From NCBI GenBank assembly GCA_002423325.1, contig DIVQ01000146.1, positions 1-29,028 of the forward strand: a stretch of 29,028 nt of DNA, in the 5' to 3' direction. Shown here one piece after another: positions 15,211-22,716 of the stretch (within the stretch, counting starts at the first letter, position 1; every line of letters starts with the position of its first letter). Both the position numbers and the translations under genes were made by a program. Source of the stretch: Anaerolineales bacterium UBA6128 (GTDB lineage Bacteria > Chloroflexota > Anaerolineae > UBA1429). The notes under the pieces were generated by a model. That model did no database searches. It was not told the DNA's origin and saw only the letters and a program-made list of their open reading frames with translations.

Positions 15211-16161
15211 CTAGCGCTCCTTAGTATACACGTACGGCCGCTGGCACCAGGGCATCGGCCGCCCGCGCCCGATCACCAGCATTTCGTACCAGTCATCCCG
15301 CTCCAACTGCAAATCCGCGGCCGCCACAGCCTCGGTCACGTGCTCGGCGTTGCCGGTGCCCACCAGCGGAATGACGGGGCCGGGCTGCTGCAGCAGCCAC
15401 GCCAACGCAAGCTGCGCAGGCGTCACGCCATAGGCCTCCGCAAAAACGCGCAGTTGCGCCACCACCCCATCCTCGCGCTGCTCCTGCCAGTTGGCGTGCG
15501 CCCCCGGGACTTTGCCGGTCAGCACCCCCTGTTGAAGCGGACTCCAGCAAAGGATCGCCATCTGCCTCTCCTGCGTCACCGCCACCAGACCGGTCTCCAG
15601 CGGCTCCAGGAAGAGCAGGTTGTAGTGCGTCTGAAGGCTTTCCAATCGCACATAGGCCGAAAGCGCCCGGATCTCGTCGGCTGTATAGTTACTCACGCCC
15701 GCATGACGAATCTTGCCCTCGCTCTTGAGGTCCTCCAGCGCCCGACCGATCTCCTCGGGATGCGTGAGATAGTCGATGCGGTGCGGTTGATACAGATCGA
15801 TGTAGTCAACGCCCAGACGCTGCAATGCCGCCTCACACGAGCTCTTGATGTATGCGCTCGACAGGTCATAGGCCTTGTACTCGTATGCCGGATTGCTGCC
15901 CTGAAAGATGATCCCGCACTTGTCCGAGATCACCACGCTCTCGCGCGCGACGCCGGCCTCACGCAGCGCCGCACCCAGGATACGCTCCGATTGCCCCTGA
16001 CTGTAGATATCCGCCGTGTCAAACAGCGTGATGCCCAGTTCGAGCGCACGCTTGACCGCCGCCTTGCCTGCTTCGGCCCCTTCGGGCGTCACGCTCATGC
16101 AGCCGAACCCCAGCGCAGAAACCTGCACCTCTGTTTTGCCCAGCCTCACGTAGCGCATCAT
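15211..16161 (-). CDS. Aldo/keto reductase
   Basis: This NADP(H)-dependent TIM-barrel oxidoreductase of about 316 residues reduces aldehydes or ketones. The catalytic tetrad is complete: D48 (LFDTAD), Y53 (IYSQG), K81 (SDKCG) and H127 (YQPHRID). The nucleotide-binding end, GTGNAEHVTEAVAAADLQL, is in place. Overall layout is closest to the YdhF-type subgroup. Two ATG codons abut (16161 and 16158); AAGGAG is 3 bases before the first and 6 before the second, so the second is the more likely start and the protein may lack one Met. A good promoter lies just upstream. It faces away from the lysine operon and shares a ~150-base control region with it. Confidence 0.92.
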   Translation of the reverse strand: MMRYVRLGKTEVQVSALGFGCMSVTPEGAEAGKAAVKRALELGITLFDTADIYSQGQSERILGAALREAGVARESVVISDKCGIIFQGSNPAYEYKAYDLSSAYIKSSCEAALQRLGVDYIDLYQPHRIDYLTHPEEIGRALEDLKSEGKIRHAGVSNYTADEIRALSAYVRLESLQTHYNLLFLEPLETGLVAVTQERQMAILCWSPLQQGVLTGKVPGAHANWQEQREDGVVAQLRVFAEAYGVTPAQLALAWLLQQPGPVIPLVGTGNAEHVTEAVAAADLQLERDDWYEMLVIGRGRPMPWCQRPYVYTKER

Positions 16162-16194
16162 TCGCTCCTTTCCGCCTGCGGCCAGATGCGATCG

Positions 16195-16222
16195 ATTATG
16201 CCCCGGCGAGCGTATGTGTCAA
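16195..16222 (-). promoter_or_regulatory. Promoter of the aldo/keto reductase gene
   Basis: Minus strand: perfect -35 TTGACA (16222-16217), 16 bases, -10 CATAAT (16200-16195). It is followed by the AAGGAG ribosome site about 30 bases on. Confidence 0.65.
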
Positions 16223-16265
16223 GCCCTCGATCGCGCCACCATCAGACACATGACTCAAGCGCTGC

Positions 16266-16294
16266 TTGACAGCGCCCCGTGTCTATGCTACACT
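16266..16294 (+). promoter_or_regulatory. Promoter of the lysine operon
   Basis: Perfect -35 TTGACA (16266-16271), 17-base spacer, -10 TACACT (16289-16294) with an extended TGC (16286-16288) directly before it. Transcription would start near 16301, only a few bases before the leader-peptide ribosome site. Confidence 0.85.
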
Positions 16295-16318
16295 GGCCGG
16301 CAATAGGAGATCGCAACT

Positions 16319-16381
16319 GTGTTTACGCTTCAGCTCTCCAAGCGGGCCAAGTCCAAGAAGCCGGACCCCAAGTCTGGTTAG
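16319..16381 (+). CDS. Lysine-rich leader peptide of the lys operon attenuator
   Basis: A 20-codon frame starting with GTG encodes MFTLQLSKRAKSKKPDPKSG and ends with TAG at 16379-16381. AGGAGA (16305-16310) lies 8 bases upstream, an excellent ribosome site. Five codons, at residues 8, 11, 13, 14 and 18, are lysine, all AAG, which is far above chance for so short a frame. The peptide lies between the operon promoter and a strong terminator, and the pairing segments described in the next entry overlap its codons as expected for ribosome-stalling control. Its function is regulatory: translation speed through the Lys codons reports charged tRNA-Lys. Leader-peptide attenuation of a lysine cluster has, as I recall, been reported for Thermus thermophilus; whether this peptide is homologous is untested. 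Confidence 0.85.
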   Translation: MFTLQLSKRAKSKKPDPKSG

Positions 16382-16428
16382 GTCTGCTTGCCCCGCAGTG
16401 GCGCGATAAACGAGCAGCTTTCCCAGAC
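16339..16428 (+). promoter_or_regulatory. Attenuator: mutually exclusive RNA pairings (strands 1, 2 and 3)
   Basis: Strand 1, CAAGCGGGCC (16339-16348, inside leader codons 7-10), pairs with strand 2, GGTCTGCTTG (16381-16390), over ten positions, two of them G-U. Strand 2 with its left flank (16372-16390) can instead pair with strand 3 (16411-16428): GTCTGG with CCAGAC, AGG with CTT, and CTGCTTG with CGAGCAG, giving about 16 bp with small internal loops. Strand 3 is also the left arm of the terminator. A ribosome stalled at Lys11-Lys14 would cover strand 1 and free strand 2 to form the antiterminator. A ribosome reaching the stop codon would cover strand 2 and allow termination. Confidence 0.8.
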
Positions 16429-16453
16429 GCAACGTCGGGAAAGCTGTTTTTTT
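16415..16453 (+). terminator. Intrinsic terminator of the lys attenuator
   Basis: CAGCTTTCCC (16415-16424) pairs perfectly with GGGAAAGCTG (16437-16446). Above a single bulged A, GACG pairs with CGTC around a CAA loop, 14 bp in all. Seven T (16447-16453) follow directly. It sits 37 bases upstream of lysW, so without read-through the whole operon would be off. Confidence 0.92.
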
Positions 16454-16489
16454 ATCTCCGTATCATCAAATAGACGCAAAGGAGACACA

Positions 16490-16654
16490 ATGAACTGTAA
16501 ATGCCCTGAATGCGATGCGGACATCGAAGTGACGGATGTGTTGGCGGGCGAGATCATCGACTGCCCGGAGTGTGGTGTCGAGCTGGAAGTCATCCAGGTC
16601 GAGCCGCTGGTGGTGGAACTCGCGCCTGAAGAAGAAGAGGACTGGGGAGAGTAA
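16490..16654 (+). CDS. lysW: LysW amino-group carrier protein
   Basis: LysW is a 54-residue acidic protein whose C-terminal glutamate is linked to the alpha-amino group of alpha-aminoadipate, protecting it and carrying it through the second half of lysine synthesis. The zinc site is visible as C5-x-x-C8 and C25-x-x-C28. The tail EEEEDWGE carries the invariant EDWGE end recognised by LysX. The acidic surface would present the substrate to the basic partner enzymes. AAAGGAG lies 5 bases before the ATG; a longer frame upstream runs through the terminator hairpin and is not credible. It is the first gene after the attenuator, and homocitrate synthase starts six bases after its stop. Confidence 0.97.
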   Translation: MNCKCPECDADIEVTDVLAGEIIDCPECGVELEVIQVEPLVVELAPEEEEDWGE

Positions 16655-16660
16655 GGGACG

Positions 16661-17842
16661 ATGCCAATCCGCGCGTTCAACCTGATCGAATCGACCTTGC
16701 GCGAGGGCGAGCAGTTCGTCGGCGCCAACTTTTCTACTGCGCAAAAGGTGCAGATCGCCGAGGCGCTCGCGCGCTTTGGCGTCGAGTACCTCGAGCTCAC
16801 CTCGCCCGCTGCCTCACCGCAAAGCCTGGCCGATCTCAGGACGATCGCGGGATTGGGGCTGGTGCGCGGTGTCACCGGCGACCCCGTCAAGATTCTGACC
16901 CACACGCGCTGCACGCTGGAGGATGCCCGCATCGCCGCATCCACAGGCGTGCACGGCATTGACGTGGTTATTGGGACCTCATCGGTGCTCCGCCAGTTCA
17001 GTCACGGCAAAGACATCCCCACGATCGTGAGCATGGCCCGTGATGTCGTCAGCTATATCCGCGACCAGGGCCTGGAGGCGCGCTTCAGCACGGAAGACTC
17101 GTTCCGCAGCGAGCACGCCGACATCATCGGGATCTATGAGCAGGTCGACAAGCTGGGCGTCAACCGCGTCGGTATTGCCGATACCGTGGGCGTGGCCACA
17201 CCGATGCAGGTCTACGCCCTGGTCAGCGAGCTGCGTCAACGCGTATCGTGCGATATCGAGTTCCATGGACACAACGATTCAGGCTGCGCCATCGCTAACG
17301 CCTACGCCGCGCTCGAGGCCGGCGCTACGCACGTCGATACCAGCATCCTCGGCATCGGCGAGCGGAACGGCATCGCTCCGCTGGGTGGCCTCATCGCGCG
17401 ACTGTACGCCAGCGACCGCAGCTCCGTGGCCAAGTACGACCTGCCCGTCATCCAGGAGCTTGATACGCTGGTCGCTGAAATGGTCGGCGTGGACATCCCG
17501 TTCAACAACTATATCACCGGCATCACCGCGTTCACCCATAAGGCCGGCATTCACGCCAAAGCCGTGCTCAACAACCCAGAGACCTATGAGATCCTTTCGC
17601 CGCAGGACTTTGGCCTGACGCGCTACATCAGTATCGCGCATCGTCTCACTGGCTGGAACGCCATCAAGTCGCGCGCCGAGCAGTTGCAGCTCGAGCTGAC
17701 GGATGCCGAGATCAAGGCGGCCACCGAAGAGATCAAGAACCTAGCAGATGAACGCCCGCTCAATCTGGACGACGTCGACGGCATCCTGCACGGTTGGATC
17801 GTGCGCCATCATCAGGAGGACGGTCCCCATGCCGGACACTAG
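16661..17842 (+). CDS. lysS: Homocitrate synthase
   Basis: This 393-residue enzyme condenses acetyl-CoA with 2-oxoglutarate to homocitrate, the committed step of the alpha-aminoadipate pathway. It is a TIM barrel with STLREGEQ (11-18), metal-binding H202 and H204 in EFHGHND, GIGERNG (231-237) and the FTHKAGIHAKA segment of the second domain. The first metal position is Glu (E10 in NLIESTLREG), where most bacterial relatives have Asp. From memory, this and the stretches HKAGIHAKA, YEILSPQDFG and RLTGWNAIKSRAEQL look more like fungal homocitrate synthases than the Thermus enzyme. The last 14 bases overlap the next gene. Isopropylmalate synthase is excluded by the shorter length and missing regulatory domain. 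Feedback inhibition by lysine is likely but not visible. Confidence 0.93.
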   Translation: MPIRAFNLIESTLREGEQFVGANFSTAQKVQIAEALARFGVEYLELTSPAASPQSLADLRTIAGLGLVRGVTGDPVKILTHTRCTLEDARIAASTGVHGIDVVIGTSSVLRQFSHGKDIPTIVSMARDVVSYIRDQGLEARFSTEDSFRSEHADIIGIYEQVDKLGVNRVGIADTVGVATPMQVYALVSELRQRVSCDIEFHGHNDSGCAIANAYAALEAGATHVDTSILGIGERNGIAPLGGLIARLYASDRSSVAKYDLPVIQELDTLVAEMVGVDIPFNNYITGITAFTHKAGIHAKAVLNNPETYEILSPQDFGLTRYISIAHRLTGWNAIKSRAEQLQLELTDAEIKAATEEIKNLADERPLNLDDVDGILHGWIVRHHQEDGPHAGH

Positions 17843-19148
17843 CCACACCGCTGCACCATCGGCTGACTCGACGACTCGCGCGTCAGTGCACCGCGCGCCC
17901 ACGCTCGCAGAGCGCATTCTGTCGCACGCCGCAGGTCGTGAGGTGCGCGCCGGCGACCTGGTCATCGTCCCAGTGGACCGCTGCATGAGCCATGACTCGA
18001 TCACCCCAGAGGTGATCGACGCGTTGCAGAACGATCTGGGCAACGCCGGCCCCGCAGATCCTGACCTGCTGGTCGTGGTAATGGACCATGTGGCGCCCGC
18101 GGCCACCGTAGCGACGGCCAATGCCCAGGCGCGTGTGCGCCGCTGGGTGGCAGAGCAGCGCATTCAGCGCTTTTACGATGTGGGGTGCGGCGTCTGCCAC
18201 CAAGTCATGCTGGAGGAGCACCTCGTGCAGCCCGGGCAGATCGCTCTGGGCACCGACTCACACGCCACTTCCTACGGCGCCATCGGCGCCTTTGGCACTG
18301 GCGTCGGCACACGCGATATGGCACTGGCGTTGGCAAGCGGACGCACCTGGTTGCGCGTGCCCGAAACGCTGCGTGTGAACGTGCGCGGCGGTTTCCACCC
18401 TGGCGTCAGCCCCAAGGACTTGAGCCTCTTCCTGTGTGGCCTCCTGGGGCTTGACGGCGCCGACTATATGGCGGTCGAATTCCACGGTCTCGACTGGCTG
18501 GACCTGGACGGGCGCGAGACCCTCGCCTCGATGACTACCGAGCTCGGCGCCAAAGTGGGACTGATCCCGCCGTCCGGTGTCGTTTTGGAGCGGTTCGCGG
18601 TCCCCGACTGGCTCCTGGTCGACGACGCCGGCGCGCCGCACTACGCACGCACCCTCGATGTCGACCTGACCGCGCTCGAATCACAGGTCTCGGTGCCCCC
18701 CGAGGTCGACCACGTGCGTCCGGCCCGTGATCTGGGCGACATCAAGGTAGACCAGGTCTTTATCGGTACCTGCACTAACGGCCGCCTGACCGACCTGCAC
18801 GCTGCCGCTGCCATCCTCGCGCGACAGCACCTAGCGCCCGGCGTCCGCATGCTCGTCATCCCGGCGTCGCACAACGTGCTGCAGGCCGCGGTCGCCGACG
18901 GGACCCTGGCCACGCTGCTCGCCGCCGGCGCCACGATTGGCACGCCCGGTTGCGGACCTTGCATCGGGCGTCACCTCGGTGTCATCGGAGCTGGCGAGGT
19001 CTGCCTTTCCACGGCCAACCGCAACTTTCGTGGGCGCATGGGCGATCCCGAGGGCCTGATTTACCTGGCTTCGCCTGAGACCGCCGCCGCCAGCGCCCTC
19101 ACCGGCGTGATCACCGATCCGGCCACGCTGCCGAACAGGGAGGTCTAG
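17829..19148 (+). CDS. lysT: Homoaconitase large subunit
   Basis: The 439-residue large subunit of a two-part hydratase binds the [4Fe-4S] cluster and carries the homocitrate to homoisocitrate rearrangement with LysU. Cluster ligands are C315 (FIGTCTNGR) and C375 and C378 (GTPGCGPCIGRH). DSHATSYGAIGAFGTGVGTRD (from residue 143) is the standard substrate/cluster region. The fold is shared with LeuC; assignment to homoaconitase rests on its place between homocitrate synthase and homoisocitrate dehydrogenase. AGGAGG is 9 bases before the ATG, inside the end of the previous gene. The N-terminal ~22 residues are Ser/Thr/Ala-rich and look like a non-conserved extension; a shorter in-frame start cannot be excluded. 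Confidence 0.92.
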   Translation: MPDTSHTAAPSADSTTRASVHRAPTLAERILSHAAGREVRAGDLVIVPVDRCMSHDSITPEVIDALQNDLGNAGPADPDLLVVVMDHVAPAATVATANAQARVRRWVAEQRIQRFYDVGCGVCHQVMLEEHLVQPGQIALGTDSHATSYGAIGAFGTGVGTRDMALALASGRTWLRVPETLRVNVRGGFHPGVSPKDLSLFLCGLLGLDGADYMAVEFHGLDWLDLDGRETLASMTTELGAKVGLIPPSGVVLERFAVPDWLLVDDAGAPHYARTLDVDLTALESQVSVPPEVDHVRPARDLGDIKVDQVFIGTCTNGRLTDLHAAAAILARQHLAPGVRMLVIPASHNVLQAAVADGTLATLLAAGATIGTPGCGPCIGRHLGVIGAGEVCLSTANRNFRGRMGDPEGLIYLASPETAAASALTGVITDPATLPNREV

Positions 19149-19150
19149 GC

Positions 19151-19672
19151 ATGGCAAGCATCTGGCTCTTTGGCCCCAACGTCGACACCGACCAGATCGT
19201 GCCCGGGCGCTACGCCCCCTACATGACCTCCGAGGCCGAGTTGGGCAAGTACCCCTTCATCGAGGCGCGCCCCGAGTTTCGGACGCAGGTGCGCGCTGGC
19301 GACGTCATAGTGGCCGGGCCGAACTTTGGCTGCGGCTCCTCGCGCGAGTACGCCCCGCGGGCACTCGTCGCTGTAGGCATCGCGGCCATCATTGCGCCCA
19401 GTTTCGCGCGCATCTTTTACCGTAACGCGCTCAACCTCGGCCTGCGGCTGTTCGTCGCCGACCTGACCCTCGCGCTGAGCGACCGGGAGCAGGCCGTCCT
19501 CGATCTGGAGACGCCGGCCCTGATCGCTCACGGAGAGACGTTCGCGCTGCCCAAGCCACCCGACTGGGTGCGCCAGACGTGGGCAGAGGGTGGCATCATC
19601 GGCTACTACCGCCGCCATGGCCAACTGCCCCTTGTGGAGAGCACGGCCCCCACTCAGGAGAACTCTCGATGA
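19151..19672 (+). CDS. lysU: Homoaconitase small subunit
   Basis: This 173-residue swivel subunit completes the homoaconitase active site. It opens with FGPNVDTDQIVPGRYAPYM; the YAPYM stretch (about 21-25) is the specificity loop, and from memory it resembles the Thermus LysU loop rather than typical LeuD. GPNFGCGSSREYAPRAL (about 57-73) is the conserved substrate-binding motif with the catalytic-region Ser-Ser-Arg, and IIAPSFARIFYRNALNLGL follows. It starts two bases after the lysT stop. Its stop overlaps the next ATG in an ATGA, so translation is coupled. Confidence 0.92.
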   Translation: MASIWLFGPNVDTDQIVPGRYAPYMTSEAELGKYPFIEARPEFRTQVRAGDVIVAGPNFGCGSSREYAPRALVAVGIAAIIAPSFARIFYRNALNLGLRLFVADLTLALSDREQAVLDLETPALIAHGETFALPKPPDWVRQTWAEGGIIGYYRRHGQLPLVESTAPTQENSR

Positions 19673-20661
19673 CCTACCGCGTCTGCCTGATCGAGGGTGA
19701 CGGCATCGGCCACGAGGTCGTCCCGGCCGGACGCCGCCTCCTGGAGGCCACCGGCCTTCCCGTGGCCTTCGCGGAGGCTGAGGCTGGCTGGGATGCGTTC
19801 CAGCGACACGGCGTCGCCCTGCCCGCCGAGACCGTCGAGGCCGTGCGCGGCTGCGACGTCGTGCTGTTCGGGGCGGTCTCATCGCCTCTCCAACCGGTGG
19901 AAGGCTATCGCAGCCCCATCGTCGCGTTGCGTCGCGAATTCCGCCTGTACGCCAACTTGCGGCCCGTGTTATCGCAGCCTGTCGCTTCATCGCGTACGGG
20001 CATCGACCTTCTCATTGTTCGCGAGAACACCGAGGGCCTGTACGCGGGTCGCGAGCGCGCCAGCGATGACGAGGCCATCACCGAGCGCGTGATCACCCGC
20101 GCGGCATCAGAACGCATTGTCCGGCTGGCCTGCCAGTTAGCCGCACAGCGGCGTCGCCATCTGACCATCGTTCACAAAGCCAACGTGCTGCGCGCCACCT
20201 GCGGCCTGTTCCGCCGGGTCGCGTTTGAGATAGCCGCGCAGCACCCTGACATCACCGCCGAGGAGATGCTCGTCGACACAACTGCCCTGCGATTGGTCAC
20301 CGATCCCGAACGCTTTGACGTGCTCGTGACCACCAATCTGTTCGGCGATATCCTCTCCGACGAGGCGGCAGGTCTGGTCGGTGGCCTGGGCATCGCGCCA
20401 TCGGGCAATATCGGCGAGGGCATGGCCCTGTTCGAGCCCGTGCACGGCTCAGCGCCCGACATCGCCGGCCGAGGCATCGCCAACCCCACTGCCACATTCC
20501 TGGCAGTGGCCATGCTCCTCGAGCACCTTGGCGAGGTCGGCGTCGCCCGGCGCGTGCGCGTCGCGGTCGACGCCAGCCTGCGCGCCAGCGTGCTCACACC
20601 CGACCTTGGTGGCAACGCCAGCACTGCGGATGTCACCCGCTCTGTCCTGAGTCATCTGTAA
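19669..20661 (+). CDS. hicdh: Homoisocitrate dehydrogenase
   Basis: This 330-residue member of the isocitrate/isopropylmalate/homoisocitrate beta-decarboxylating dehydrogenases converts homoisocitrate to 2-oxoadipate using NAD. Visible signatures are IEGDGIGHEV (8-17), RREFRLYANLRP (substrate arginines), VRENTEGLYAGRE, the catalytic Lys in HKANVLRATCGLFR, and NLFGDILSDEAAGLVGGLGIAPSGNIG (metal Asp residues). The size suits HICDH and LeuB alike; operon position decides for HICDH. The start is the ATG overlapping the lysU stop; a much longer open frame upstream is antiphase to lysU and spurious. A 64-base gap with a small inverted repeat follows before lysX. Confidence 0.92.
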   Translation: MTYRVCLIEGDGIGHEVVPAGRRLLEATGLPVAFAEAEAGWDAFQRHGVALPAETVEAVRGCDVVLFGAVSSPLQPVEGYRSPIVALRREFRLYANLRPVLSQPVASSRTGIDLLIVRENTEGLYAGRERASDDEAITERVITRAASERIVRLACQLAAQRRRHLTIVHKANVLRATCGLFRRVAFEIAAQHPDITAEEMLVDTTALRLVTDPERFDVLVTTNLFGDILSDEAAGLVGGLGIAPSGNIGEGMALFEPVHGSAPDIAGRGIANPTATFLAVAMLLEHLGEVGVARRVRVAVDASLRASVLTPDLGGNASTADVTRSVLSHL

Positions 20662-20680
20662 AGCGCCAACGGCTCGTCGC

Positions 20681-20699
20681 GTCAAGCCCGCGTCTTGAC
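20681..20699. repeat. Short inverted repeat in the hicdh-lysX spacer
   Basis: GTCAAG, 7 bases, CTTGAC forms a 6-bp inverted repeat in the first real gap of the operon. It contains a TTGACA hexamer but no usable -10 follows before lysX, so I do not call it a promoter. It could be a small mRNA hairpin or chance. Confidence 0.3.
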
Positions 20700-20725
20700 A
20701 CAGCCTGAACTGAAGGAGCTACACC

Positions 20726-21580
20726 ATGCTCGTTGGGATTCTGCTCTCCCGCATTCGTGCCGAGGAAAAGTACCTGCTGGAGGCCTTCCAGAAGCGCAAC
20801 GTGGCCGTCGAGATGCTCGACGACCGTCAGGTCATCTTTGATATGCACAACCCGGATCCATGGCGTCGCTATGACGTGATCCTGGAGCGCTGCATCAACC
20901 ACTCGCGCGCGCTGCACGCTTTGGAGATGCTGAACTCGTGGGGGATTCCCACGGTGAACACGGCCGCCGTGGCCGCCTGCTGCGGCAGCAAGTTCAGCAC
21001 CACGCGCGCACTCATCGAGCACAACGTCCCCTGCCCGCGCACGTTCCTGGCCTTCACGCCCGAATCGGCCCTGCAGGCCATCGAGACGCTCGGCTACCCC
21101 GTGGTACTCAAGCCAGCCGTCGGCTCGTGGGGACGACTGATCTCCAGGGTCAACGACCGCGACGCCGCCGAGACCATCCTTGAGCACAAGACTGTGCTCG
21201 GCAGCTACCATCACTCGATTTTCTACATCCAGGAATACGTGGACAAGCCACAACGCGACATCCGGACGTTTGTGGTTGGCGGAGAGACCATCTGCGGCAT
21301 CTACCGCACCTCCGAGCACTGGATCACCAACACGGCACGCGGTGGGCATGCCACCAACTGCCCCATCACCCCCGAACTGGACGCCCTCTCGCTGGCCGCG
21401 GCTGAGGCCGTGGGAGGAGGCGTCGTGGCGATCGACGTCTTTGAGACACCCGAAGGGCAACTGGTAGCGAACGAGGTCAACTATACCATGGAGTTCCGCA
21501 ACAGCATCGACACGACCGGCGTCGACATTCCGGGTCACGTCGTGGACTATGTTCTCCAGGTAGCAAGGGGCGCACAATGA
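20726..21580 (+). CDS. lysX: LysX, alpha-aminoadipate-LysW ligase
   Basis: This 284-residue ATP-grasp enzyme joins the C-terminal Glu of LysW to the alpha-amino group of alpha-aminoadipate. Motifs in order are SRIRAEEK (8-15, the LysX/ArgX opening), KPAVGSWGRL (129-138, ATP-binding loop), TARGGHATNC (203-212) and the metal-binding EVNYTMEFRNS (250-260), followed by GVDIPG. These are the hallmarks of the LysX/ArgX branch rather than RimK. Whether it prefers aminoadipate (LysX) or glutamate (ArgX) depends on a few pocket residues I cannot judge from memory; the gene order supports lysine. AAGGAG lies about 7 bases before the ATG. Its stop overlaps lysY in an ATGA. Confidence 0.93.
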   Translation: MLVGILLSRIRAEEKYLLEAFQKRNVAVEMLDDRQVIFDMHNPDPWRRYDVILERCINHSRALHALEMLNSWGIPTVNTAAVAACCGSKFSTTRALIEHNVPCPRTFLAFTPESALQAIETLGYPVVLKPAVGSWGRLISRVNDRDAAETILEHKTVLGSYHHSIFYIQEYVDKPQRDIRTFVVGGETICGIYRTSEHWITNTARGGHATNCPITPELDALSLAAAEAVGGGVVAIDVFETPEGQLVANEVNYTMEFRNSIDTTGVDIPGHVVDYVLQVARGAQ

Positions 21581-22650
21581 CCCGACCGCGCGTATCAATC
21601 CTGGGCGGCTCGGGCTACGCCGGCGGCGAGTTGCTCCGGCTCCTGCTCGATCACCCGGATGTTGAGCTGGCACAGGTCACCTCCGAGAGCAACACCGGCA
21701 AATTCGTGCACGCAGTGCACCCCAACTTGCGCAAGCGAACCGCGCTCAAGTTTGCGTCTGCCGCCACGCTGGAGCCGTGTGACGTGCTCTTCCTGGCCCT
21801 GCCTCACGGCGAGGCGATGAAGCGCATTGAGGCACTGGCCGCCCTAGCCCACCGCATCATCGACCTCTCGGCCGATTTTCGGTTGTCGCGGCCCCATGAT
21901 TATGTTGAGTGGTACGGGCACGAGCACAGCGCTCCCGACTGGCTGCCGCGCTTTGCCTATGGCCTGCCCGAGATCAATCGTGACGCCATCCGCGGCGCGC
22001 GCTACGTCAGCGGCGTGGGCTGCAACGCCACCGCGACCAACTTGGCCGTCTGGCCGCTGTTCAGAGCCGGCCTCGCCGACCGTGCGCGCGGCGTCATCGT
22101 AGAGGTCAAGGCGGGGTCCTCGGAGGCCGGCGCGCAGCCCGGCCCCTCGTCGCATCACCCGGATCGCAGCCACGTCGTGCGTTCGTTCTCCCCCACGGGC
22201 CATCGCCACACTGCCGAGGTGGTGCAGGCGCTCGCCGACACTTCTGACGCCGACCAACCGCCGGTGCCCGTGCACATGTCGGTCACGTCGGTCGAGCTGG
22301 TGCGCGGCGTGCTCGCCACTGCACACGTCTTTGCAAGACCCGAGCTCACCAACCTCGCACTCAAGGACATCTGGCGCGCATATCGCGAGACCTACGGCCA
22401 GGAGCCCTTTGTGCGGCTCGTGCGAGAGCAGCAGGGTGTGTACCGCTATCCGGAACCCAAGATTCTGGCGGGCAGCAACTATGCTGACGTTGGCTTTGAC
22501 CTCGACGCGAGAACGGGACGCATCGTGGCCATCGCCGCCATCGACAACCTGATGAAGGGTGCCGCCGGCACCGCTGTGCAATGCATGAACCTGATGTGCG
22601 GCTTGAGCGAGGCCGCCGGACTCGGCTTTCCCGGGCTTCACCCGGTCTAG
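21577..22650 (+). CDS. lysY: LysY, LysW-aminoadipyl-6-phosphate reductase
   Basis: This 357-residue NADPH-dependent reductase, an ArgC homologue, turns LysW-bound aminoadipyl phosphate into the semialdehyde. The N-terminal Rossmann motif is LGGSGYAGGELLRLL (9-23). The catalytic cysteine is C149 in SGVGCNATATNL, the catalytic-region histidine is in TGHRHTAEV (207-215), and KAGSSEAGAQPG matches the conserved substrate loop. It is coupled to lysX by a 4-base overlap. Within this operon it serves lysine; an additional role in arginine synthesis, as in some archaea with a single LysY set, is possible. It is separated from lysZ by 66 bases that contain a perfect palindrome. Confidence 0.93.
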   Translation: MTRPRVSILGGSGYAGGELLRLLLDHPDVELAQVTSESNTGKFVHAVHPNLRKRTALKFASAATLEPCDVLFLALPHGEAMKRIEALAALAHRIIDLSADFRLSRPHDYVEWYGHEHSAPDWLPRFAYGLPEINRDAIRGARYVSGVGCNATATNLAVWPLFRAGLADRARGVIVEVKAGSSEAGAQPGPSSHHPDRSHVVRSFSPTGHRHTAEVVQALADTSDADQPPVPVHMSVTSVELVRGVLATAHVFARPELTNLALKDIWRAYRETYGQEPFVRLVREQQGVYRYPEPKILAGSNYADVGFDLDARTGRIVAIAAIDNLMKGAAGTAVQCMNLMCGLSEAAGLGFPGLHPV

Positions 22651-22672
22651 ATCGCGCCGACAACCCACGCCG

Positions 22673-22700
22673 GTAGGGACATGATATATCATGTCCCTAC
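22673..22700. repeat. Perfect 28-bp palindrome between lysY and lysZ
   Basis: GTAGGGACATGATA is followed directly by its exact reverse complement: 14 bp per arm, no spacer, no mismatch. In RNA it could fold into a hairpin of about 12 bp a few bases before the lysZ ribosome site. No T tract follows, so it is not an intrinsic terminator. Form and position suggest a REP-like or miniature mobile palindrome, or a dimeric operator. No second copy was noticed in the window. Confidence 0.85.
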
Positions 22701-22716
22701 AGAGCAGGAGGTGTAC

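Noticed and set aside
16301..16489. A lysine (L-box) riboswitch ahead of the lysine operon
   Set aside because: The leader is too short for an L-box and none of its conserved junction motifs are seen; the leader peptide and competing stems explain it better.
17829..20661. leuC, leuD and leuB (leucine pathway)
   Set aside because: The families are close, but position between homocitrate synthase and lysX, and the YAPYM loop of the small subunit, favour homoaconitase and homoisocitrate dehydrogenase.
20695..20725. An internal promoter before lysX beginning with TTGACA
   Set aside because: No -10 element lies at a suitable distance before the start codon.
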